Shown: piece by piece, positions 40,913 through 46,341 of the stretch
How the letters are laid out: every line of letters starts with the position of its first letter
Numbering within the stretch: position 1 is the first letter of the stretch
Source of the DNA: an uncultured Oscillospiraceae bacterium
GTDB taxonomy: Bacteria; Bacillota; Clostridia; Oscillospirales; Oscillospiraceae
Direction: 5' to 3'
Length of the DNA stretch: 46,341 bases
Assembly: GCA_944385425.1 (NCBI GenBank)
Contig: CALWXD010000035.1
Coordinates: 1-46,341 of the forward strand
Made by a program: the position numbers and the translations under genes
The notes under the pieces: model-generated
What the model was told of the DNA's origin: nothing
Seen by the model: the letters and a program-made list of their open reading frames with translations, nothing else
Databases searched by the model: none

Positions 40913-42184
40913 TTATTTATCCAGAAGACACGCCACCCCCGGCAGCTCCTTGCCCTCCATAAACTCCAGACTGGCGCCGCCGCCGGTGGAGATGTGGGTC
41001 ATCTTGTCGGCGTAGCCCAGCTGCTGCACCGCCGCGGCGCTGTCGCCGCCGCCGATGATGGTGATGGCCTGGCTCTTGCTGAGGGCCTCGGCCACGGCCT
41101 TGGTGCCCGCGGCAAAGGCGGGGAACTCAAAGACGCCCATGGGCCCGTTCCAGATGACGGTGCCGGCGCCCTTCACCGCCTCGGCGTAGGCGGCGATGGA
41201 CTTGGGGCCGATGTCCATGCCCATGCAGTCGTCGGGGATGGCCATGGTGTCCACCAGGATGGGCTCCGCGTCGGCGGAGAACGCCTTGGCGGCCATGGTG
41301 TCCACCGGCAGCAGGAACTTCACGCCCTTCTCCTTGGCCTTGGCCATCATGTCCTGGCAGTAGGCGATCCAGTCCTCCTCCAGCAGGCTCTTGCCGATGG
41401 AGCCGCCCAGGGCCTTGATGAAGGTGTAGGTCATGCCGCCGCCGATGATGATGGTGTCGGCGATCTCCAGCAGGTTGTTGATGACGCCGATCTTGCTGGA
41501 GACCTTGCTGCCGCCCAGGATGGCCACCAGGGGGCGCTTGGGGCTGGCCAGGGCGCCGCCCAGGATCTCCAGCTCCTTCTGGATGAGGAAACCGCTGACC
41601 GCGGGCAGGTAGGCCGCCACGCCGGCGGTGGAGGCGTGGGCCCGGTGCACCGCGCCGAAGGCGTCGGAGACGTAGACCTCCGCCAGGCCGGCCAGGGCCT
41701 TGGCCAGCTCCGGGTCGTTCTTGGTCTCGCCCTTTTCAAACCGGGTGTTCTCCAGCAGCAGGATCTGGCCCGGCTGCAGCGCCGCGGCCTTGGCCCTGGC
41801 GTCGGGGCCCACCACGTCCGCAGCCATGATGACCTCCCGGCCCAAAAGCTGGCCCAGCCGCTCGGCCACCGGCTTGAGGGACAGCTCCGCCAGGGACTTT
41901 TTCCACTTCTCCTCCGTGAGGGAGGCGGGGTCCTTGCCCTTCTCGGTCTGCTTTTTCACCCACTTTTCAAAGCTGGGCTCCGGTTTTCCCATGTGGGAGC
42001 AGGCCACAACCGCCGCCCCCTGGTCCAGCAGGTACTGGATGGTGGGCAGGGCGGCGCGGATGCGCTTGTCGTCGGTGATGACGCCGCTGCCGTCCTTGGC
42101 CATGGGGACGTTGAAGTCACAGCGCAAGAGGACCTTCTTCCCCTTCACGTCGATGTCCTTTACGGTCTTCTTATGGTAGTTCAT
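40913..42184 (-). CDS. pgk: Phosphoglycerate kinase
   Basis: Pgk makes ATP from 1,3-bisphosphoglycerate in glycolysis. The 423-aa protein has [16 protein letters not shown], the substrate-binding [36 protein letters not shown], the nucleotide-site [11 protein letters not shown] and [12 protein letters not shown]. It is slightly longer than most family members because of a lysine-rich insert ([16 protein letters not shown]) near residue 80. The ATG at 42184 follows GGAGGAG; a start seven codons upstream has no site. It is the first gene of pgk-tpiA-gpmI. No gap gene is upstream. Confidence 0.98.
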   Translation of the reverse strand: MNYHKKTVKDIDVKGKKVLLRCDFNVPMAKDGSGVITDDKRIRAALPTIQYLLDQGAAVVACSHMGKPEPSFEKWVKKQTEKGKDPASLTEEKWKKSLAELSLKPVAERLGQLLGREVIMAADVVGPDARAKAAALQPGQILLLENTRFEKGETKNDPELAKALAGLAEVYVSDAFGAVHRAHASTAGVAAYLPAVSGFLIQKELEILGGALASPKRPLVAILGGSKVSSKIGVINNLLEIADTIIIGGGMTYTFIKALGGSIGKSLLEEDWIAYCQDMMAKAKEKGVKFLLPVDTMAAKAFSADAEPILVDTMAIPDDCMGMDIGPKSIAAYAEAVKGAGTVIWNGPMGVFEFPAFAAGTKAVAEALSKSQAITIIGGGDSAAAVQQLGYADKMTHISTGGGASLEFMEGKELPGVACLLDK

Positions 42185-42240
42185 TATGATCTCCTCCTGT
42201 ACCATCAGAATCTATAGCAGCTGACTTGTACGCAGACTTG

Positions 42241-42753
42241 TCACAGGGAACGGGGCGCGGCCCGCCCCTCCGCCATCTCCCCCTGGCCCATCAGCCCGGG
42301 GAACCCCTGCTGCCGAAGGGCCTCGTAGGCCAGGACGGCCACGCTGTTGCTGAGGTTGAGGCTCCTGGCCTCCTCCCGCATGGGCAGGCGGACGCACCGC
42401 CGGCGGTACTTCTCCCGGAACCACTGGGGCAGGCCCGCCGTCTCCTTGCCGAAAAACAGCCAGCACCCGTCAGAAAAGGCGGCCTCGCTGTAGGGGCGGG
42501 GGGCCTTGGTGGTGGCAAGCCACAGGTTCTCCGCCGCCTGGGGGCAGCGCTGAAAGAGGGCAGCGAGATCCGGATAGGTGTGGATCTCCACCAGGTGCCA
42601 GTAGTCCAGCCCCGCCCGGCGCACCGCCTTCTCCGAGATGTCAAACCCCAGCGGCTCCACCAGATGGAGCACGCTGCCCGTAGCGGCGCAGGTTCTCGCG
42701 ATGTTGCCGCAGTTTTGCGGGATTTCCGGCTCCACCAGTACAATATGCACCAT
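42241..42753 (-). CDS. trmL: tRNA (cytidine/uridine(34)-2'-O)-methyltransferase TrmL
   Basis: TrmL is a SPOUT methyltransferase acting on the wobble base of tRNA(Leu). The 170-aa protein starts MVHIVLVEPEIPQNCGNIAR and has GSVLHLVEPLGFDISEKAVRR, the knot segment LFFGKETAGLPQWF and the C-terminal PMREEARSLNLSNSVAVLAYEA, all typical of the SpoU/TrmL group. A weak TATAAT box lies at 42839-42844 on the minus strand. About 55 nt separate it from pgk, so readthrough into the glycolytic genes is possible. The 300-nt upstream gap is AT-rich and shared with the divergent GlmU-like gene. Confidence 0.95.
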   Translation of the reverse strand: MVHIVLVEPEIPQNCGNIARTCAATGSVLHLVEPLGFDISEKAVRRAGLDYWHLVEIHTYPDLAALFQRCPQAAENLWLATTKAPRPYSEAAFSDGCWLFFGKETAGLPQWFREKYRRRCVRLPMREEARSLNLSNSVAVLAYEALRQQGFPGLMGQGEMAEGRAAPRSL

Positions 42754-42988
42754 TTTCCGCCCCGCCTCCCTGCTCCGCCGAGGAATCGAACCACATTGTA
42801 ATATAAAACTTCCCGGAATTCAATAGAAAAACAGGAAAATTATAACGAAATATTGCATATCCCCCCCTCTATTATGTACCGTTTTTGCTAAAATCACTAA
42901 AATTGGCCCAATGGGGCCCGCTTTTTTCTTCTAAAACAGAAACAGGTCAAAATTGGGGGCGAAAATTTATGAAATTTCCACAGCCCCC

Positions 42989-43017
42989 TTGTTTTTGCGC
43001 TCTGTCCCGTATATAAT
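42989..43017 (+). promoter_or_regulatory. Promoter for the glmU-like/prs/pth run
   Basis: TTGTTT (42989-42994), a 17-bp spacer and a perfect TATAAT (43012-43017). Upstream, a short GGCCC/GGGCC hairpin with T6 (42905-42927) may be a small terminator. The rest of the 42754-43056 gap is AT-rich with no gene seen. Confidence 0.65.
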
Positions 43018-43056
43018 GAAAAAAACTCCATGCATGGGGGAAAGGAGAGATGCCCT

Positions 43057-44085
43057 GTGTCTCAGCGATGTGTGGCGGTCCATCTGCCCGGCGGGGAGAT
43101 GGACGGCGGCAGGGGAAGACCGCTGATGCTGCAGCGCGTCCTGTTCTGTCCGGCGCTGACGTGGTGCGCCCGGGCCTGGATTGCCGGCGGCGTCGGGCGT
43201 TTTTTTGTTGTCTGTGAGGCGCACTGGCGGGAGGAGGCCGCGGCCTGTTTCCCGGCGGGGCAGGCTGTGGACTGCGCCGGCGAGGCGGAGTGGCCGGCCC
43301 GCCGGCGGCAGCTGGAGGCGGAGGGCTGGCAGGTGGAGGAGGTCCGGGAGCCGGTGATGCCCCGGGGCCGGATGATGATCGCCTTCCACACCCCCCGGGA
43401 GCTGGCCCGGCTGCAGGCGGCCTGCCACGAGGACACCATCGCCTACCACCTGGGCCGGGGCGTGCAGATCCTGGACCCGGCCAGCACCTATATTGACCCC
43501 CGGGTGGACATCGGGGCGGGGACCCTCCTCCTGCCCAACACCATCCTTAGGGGGGAGACGGCGGTGGGGGCGGACTGCGAGATCGGCCCCAACACGGTGC
43601 TGGACGGCTGCCGGGTGGGGGATCGGACCGTGGTGAACCAGACCCAGGCCAAGGACAGCGAGATCCGGGAGGACTGTGAGATCGGCCCCTACACCCACAT
43701 CCGGCCCCACTGCGTGGTGGGCCGGGGCAGCAAGATCGGGGCCTTTGTCCAGCTGAAGAACTGTACCCTGGGGGAGGGGACCAAGATGGCCCACCTCACC
43801 TATGTGGGGGACGCGGACGTGGGGGACCATGTGAACTTCGGCTGCGGCACCGTCACCAGCAACTACGACGGGTTTCAGAAACACCGCACCACCATCGGGG
43901 ACAACGTCTTCATCGGCTGCAACACCAACCTGGTGCCGCCGGTGACGGTGGCGGACGGCGCGTATATCGCCGCCGGGACCACGGTGACAAGGGACGTGCC
44001 GGCGGACAGCCTTGCCATCGGCCGGGTGCGGCAGGAGAACAAGGCGGATTGGGCCAGACGAAACCGCGAACTGCGGAAAAAATAG
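43057..44085 (+). CDS. GlmU-like acetyltransferase with degenerate N-terminal domain
   Basis: The C-terminal two-thirds is a left-handed beta-helix acetyltransferase closely like the GlmU glucosamine-1-phosphate acetyltransferase: HIRPHCVVGRGSKIG (substrate Arg), FVQLKNCTLGEGTKMAHLTYVGD (Lys, catalytic His, Tyr), NFGCGTVTSNYDGFQKHRT and GTTVTRDVPADSLAIGR. The N-terminal ~110 residues (VAVHLPGGEMDGGRGRPLML...) lack the pyrophosphorylase LxxGxGTRM-type loop and its DVPL site. At 342 aa it is about 110 residues shorter than GlmU. The start is GTG 43057 behind AAAGGAGAG. It lies just before prs and pth, the usual glmU place. It may keep only the acetyltransferase step. Confidence 0.85.
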   Translation: MSQRCVAVHLPGGEMDGGRGRPLMLQRVLFCPALTWCARAWIAGGVGRFFVVCEAHWREEAAACFPAGQAVDCAGEAEWPARRRQLEAEGWQVEEVREPVMPRGRMMIAFHTPRELARLQAACHEDTIAYHLGRGVQILDPASTYIDPRVDIGAGTLLLPNTILRGETAVGADCEIGPNTVLDGCRVGDRTVVNQTQAKDSEIREDCEIGPYTHIRPHCVVGRGSKIGAFVQLKNCTLGEGTKMAHLTYVGDADVGDHVNFGCGTVTSNYDGFQKHRTTIGDNVFIGCNTNLVPPVTVADGAYIAAGTTVTRDVPADSLAIGRVRQENKADWARRNRELRKK

Positions 44086-44153
44086 AGCGGCGCTCGTCAC
44101 AAGCATACCTGCGGGAACAACGGGAAAGAAAGGGAAAAGAGAGGAAAGACGAT

Positions 44154-45107
44154 ATGATTTCCAGAGGAAAAGACATCAAGGTATTCTCCGGCAACGCAAA
44201 CCCCAAGCTTGCCGCCGATATCTGCAAGTTCATCGGCATCAAGCTGGGGGAGAGTGAGGTGGGCACGTTCTCCGACGGGGAGACCTTTGCCTCCATTTAT
44301 GAGACGGTGCGCGGCTCGGACATCTTCCTGATCCAGTCCACCTGCACCCCTGTCAACGACAACTTGATGGAACTTCTCATCATGATCGACGCCATGAAGC
44401 GGGCCAGCGCCGGCCGCATCACCGCCGTCATCCCCTACTTCGGCTATGCCCGCCAGGACCGCAAGGCCAAGGCCCGGGACCCCATCAGCGCGAAGCTGGT
44501 GGCCAACATGCTCACCGCCGCCGGCGCCGACCGGGTGCTGACCATGGACCTCCACGCCGCCCAGATCCAGGGCTTTTTCGACATCCCCGTGGACAACCTC
44601 CTGGGCAACCCCATCTTCGTGGACTACTACGCCAAGAAGTTCGGCGAGGGCTGCGAGGAGATGGTGGTGGTCTCCCCGGACGTGGGCAGCGTGGCCCGTG
44701 CCCGGGCCTTTGCCCAGAAACTCCACATGCAGCTGGCCATCGTGGACAAGCGCCGGCAGAAGGCCAACCAGTGCGAGGTGATGAACGTCATCGGCGACGT
44801 GGAGGGGAAGGACTGCATCCTCTTTGACGACATGGTGGACACCGCCGGGAGCCTGTGCAACGCGGCCAAGGCCATTGTGGAGGTGGGCGGCGCCCACACG
44901 GTGTACGCCTGCGCCAGCCACGGCGTCCTCTCCGGCCCGGCGCTGGAGCGGATCCAGAACAGCGCCATCAAGGAGCTGGCCCTGCTGGACACCATCCCCG
45001 CCCAGGGCGAGTGCGGCAAGATCAAGTACCTCACCGTGGCCCCCATGTTTGCCGAGGCCATCGAGCGCATCTACCAGGAGATCTCGGTCTCCAAGCTGTT
45101 TCTGTAA
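44154..45107 (+). CDS. prs: Ribose-phosphate pyrophosphokinase
   Basis: Prs makes PRPP from ribose 5-phosphate and ATP for nucleotide and amino acid synthesis. The 317-aa protein has the family start KVFSGNANPKLAADIC, the ATP loop YFGYARQDRKAKARDPISAK, TMDLHAAQIQGFFDIPVDNL and the PRPP loop CILFDDMVDTAGSLCNAA. The ATG at 44154 follows GAGGAAAGA. It lies 68 nt after the glmU-like gene, a conserved Firmicutes order, and shares its promoter. A GC hairpin with a short T tail separates it from pth. Confidence 0.98.
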   Translation: MISRGKDIKVFSGNANPKLAADICKFIGIKLGESEVGTFSDGETFASIYETVRGSDIFLIQSTCTPVNDNLMELLIMIDAMKRASAGRITAVIPYFGYARQDRKAKARDPISAKLVANMLTAAGADRVLTMDLHAAQIQGFFDIPVDNLLGNPIFVDYYAKKFGEGCEEMVVVSPDVGSVARARAFAQKLHMQLAIVDKRRQKANQCEVMNVIGDVEGKDCILFDDMVDTAGSLCNAAKAIVEVGGAHTVYACASHGVLSGPALERIQNSAIKELALLDTIPAQGECGKIKYLTVAPMFAEAIERIYQEISVSKLFL

Positions 45108-45127
45108 GATCGGTACATCATCCGTTG

Positions 45128-45155
45128 GGGCCGCCGCATCCGCGGCGGCCCTTTT
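45128..45155 (+). terminator. Partial terminator between prs and pth
   Basis: Perfect 10-bp arms (45128-45137 and 45142-45151) with loop ATCC are followed by only four T residues. It probably attenuates, not blocks, transcription into pth. Confidence 0.6.
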
Positions 45156-45183
45156 GCGGCACGCGGAGGAGAAGGAGAGCACG

Positions 45184-45777
45184 ATGCTGTTTCAGAAAAA
45201 GGCCGGGACGGTATCCTGGCTGCTGGTGTGCCTGGGGAACCCCGGAAAGCAGTATGAAAAAACCCGGCACAACATTGGATTCATGGCCGCCGACGCCCTG
45301 GAGAAACGGGCCGGGACAAAATTCAACAAGCTCAAGTACCGCGCCCTCACCGGCGAGGTGCAGCTGGGCGGGGCGCGGGTGCTGGTGGTGAAGCCCCAGA
45401 CCTACATGAACCTCTCCGGCGAGGCGGTGAAGCTGGCCGGGGGCTTTTACAAGATCCCGCCGGACCACATCCTGGTGCTCTATGACGACGTGTCCCTGCC
45501 CCTGGGCAAGCTGCGCATCCGCGCCAGCGGCAGCGCCGGGGGCCACAACGGCATCAAGAACATCATCGCCCACCTGGGCACCGACGCCTTCCCCCGCATC
45601 AAGGTGGGGGTGGGGGCCCCGGCCCACCCGGAGTACGAGATGGTGGACTGGGTCATCGGCAATTTTACGCCGGCGGAAAAGAAGGTGGTGGACGCCGCCG
45701 TCGACCGGGCCCTGGACGCGGCGGAGTGCCTCATCGCCCACGGGGTGTCCGAGGCCCAGAACCGCTACAACGGCTAG
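45184..45777 (+). CDS. pth: Peptidyl-tRNA hydrolase
   Basis: Pth recycles peptidyl-tRNAs released from stalled ribosomes. The 197-aa protein has VCLGNPGKQYEKTRHNIGF with the catalytic histidine (after Asn and Arg), VVKPQTYMNLSGEAV, the aspartate in LVLYDDVSLPLGKLRI and GSAGGHNGIKNIIAHLGT. The ATG at 45184 follows GGAGAAGGAGAGC. The ten or so residues before the conserved core are a slightly longer N-terminus than usual. The order glmU-like, prs, pth is typical for Firmicutes. A strong terminator follows. Confidence 0.97.
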   Translation: MLFQKKAGTVSWLLVCLGNPGKQYEKTRHNIGFMAADALEKRAGTKFNKLKYRALTGEVQLGGARVLVVKPQTYMNLSGEAVKLAGGFYKIPPDHILVLYDDVSLPLGKLRIRASGSAGGHNGIKNIIAHLGTDAFPRIKVGVGAPAHPEYEMVDWVIGNFTPAEKKVVDAAVDRALDAAECLIAHGVSEAQNRYNG

Positions 45778-45807
45778 GGCCGGCCGCGCCGGCCCCGCAT
45801 ACAGCGC

Positions 45808-45844
45808 ATCGCCCGGGAGACGGCCGTCTCCCGGGCGATCTTTT
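45808..45844. terminator. Terminator between pth and the LTA-synthase-family gene
   Basis: A perfect 32-bp palindrome (45808-45823/45824-45839) is followed by CTTTT on the plus strand. It sits between the converging genes. Confidence 0.8.
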
Positions 45845-45853
45845 CGTCCGCCG

Positions 45854-46341
45854 CTAGTTGTCCCGATAGGCGAAGTTCTGCCGCCAGTAATACTGCAGGC
45901 AGTTGTACTCCCGCACCAGGGCCGCCCCCTCCGGGGAGAGGGTGTCCGTCACCCGGCCGCCCTCCACATAGAGGCCGGTGGCGGTGTTGATGACCGGCAC
46001 CTGCGCCATCACCGGCTCCAGGGCCTGGAGGTAGGCGGGGCCCTGCCAGCCGCACTGCTGGAAGACCAGGTTCATGAGGAAACTGGGGCTGATGTCCGGC
46101 CCCTCCCCCTGAAAATCTCTGCCCAGGACGGCTTTGGCCGCGTCGTTGGCCCAGATGATGTAGCGGGTGGCGTAGTAGTTGTGGAACCCCTCCTCTGTGG
46201 AGAGGTCCAGGTTGAGGCCCATGGCCTCGTAGACGGTGTTGCCGTCCCCCATCCAGGGGTTGTGGTCCCCGAAGAGGATCAGCACCACCGGCTCCTCGTC
46301 CTCCCGGAGGTAGTCCGTCAGCTCCTTGAGGTGCTGGTTGG
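45854..46341 (-). CDS. LTA-synthase-family sulfatase, C-terminal fragment
   Basis: The gene enters from beyond the right edge; 162 codons of its 3' end are present. The reading frame is open from the edge (NQHLKELTDYLREDEEPVVL, then ILFGDHNPWMGDGN). The GDHNPW segment carries the late metal-binding Asp-His of the sulfatase fold, as in the GDHYPY segment of the gene at 17529. Its C-terminus (TRYIIWANDAAKAVLG, then INTATGLYVEGGRVTDTLSPE) differs from that gene, so the two are separate paralogues. Membrane helices and the nucleophile lie outside the window. Confidence 0.85.
   Translation of the reverse strand, partial: NQHLKELTDYLREDEEPVVLILFGDHNPWMGDGNTVYEAMGLNLDLSTEEGFHNYYATRYIIWANDAAKAVLGRDFQGEGPDISPSFLMNLVFQQCGWQGPAYLQALEPVMAQVPVINTATGLYVEGGRVTDTLSPEGAALVREYNCLQYYWRQNFAYRDN

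Noticed and set aside
43050..43056. ATG at 43050 as start of the GlmU-like gene
   Set aside because: It is in another frame and abuts the ribosome-binding site; GTG at 43057 has correct spacing and the right frame.

Overview
The window looks like a chromosomal segment of a high-GC, strictly anaerobic gut-type Clostridia, most likely an Oscillospiraceae relative of Flavonifractor, Intestinimonas or Lawsonibacter. This is an inference from three things: strongly G/C-biased third codon positions, a putative group-B-like [FeFe] hydrogenase, and Firmicutes-typical gene sets and orders (glmU-like/prs/pth, pgk/tpiA/gpmI, RecD2, LTA-synthase-family proteins, many small XRE regulators). No rRNA, tRNA, CRISPR array, recombinase or complete transposase gene is seen.

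Layout. 1-2.1 kb: start of a YgiQ-type radical SAM gene (minus), a small XRE regulator behind two inverted repeats, and mnmE. 2.4-13.3 kb: a ten-gene plus-strand accessory operon for uptake and breakdown of a hydantoin- or ureide-like compound. It holds an amino-acid-type ABC transporter, a winged-helix/FCD regulator, a D-hydantoinase/dihydropyrimidinase, a second amidohydrolase, an M20 carbamoylase, a hydantoin racemase, an EamA transporter and a PLP aminotransferase. It starts at a consensus-like promoter and ends at a strong terminator. The same TCATCAAT/ATTGATGA inverted half-sites lie before the transporter and before the hydantoinase, so they are candidate operators for the embedded regulator. 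13.3-21.8 kb: a small hypothetical gene, a frameshifted XRE gene, recR-rpe, the [FeFe] hydrogenase, an LTA-synthase-like sulfatase, mreB, and an XRE-comF pair. 22-33.2 kb: recD2, two small membrane proteins, uvrA, an XRE/small-protein/ybaK cassette and uvrB. 33.3-46.3 kb: metG, five small membrane or zinc-ribbon proteins, the glycolytic run pgk-tpiA-gpmI, trmL, a GlmU-like acetyltransferase with a degenerate N-terminus, prs, pth, and the 3' end of a second LTA-synthase-family gene.

The most unusual material is noncoding. The spaces around uvrA, ybaK and uvrB (25.1-25.7, 28.6-29.2 and 30.3-31.2 kb) are mosaics of repeated, hairpin-rich DNA. They include a ~486-bp MITE-like element with perfect 26-bp terminal inverted repeats, a second partial copy of it, and ~74-bp inverted repeats that bracket the XRE/small-protein/ybaK cassette. 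Directly downstream of both uvrB and tpiA sits a related ~130-140-nt structured element followed by a second copy of the last ~63-76 nt of that same gene. Two unrelated genes thus carry the same arrangement: gene, small element, duplicated gene 3' end. This suggests a small element that inserts at gene 3' ends while preserving or regenerating the C-terminus. The pgk-tpiA gap holds another ~200-nt multi-hairpin segment.

All family names rest on reading the translated sequences and motifs. No database search was run, and the repeat alignments were made by eye.
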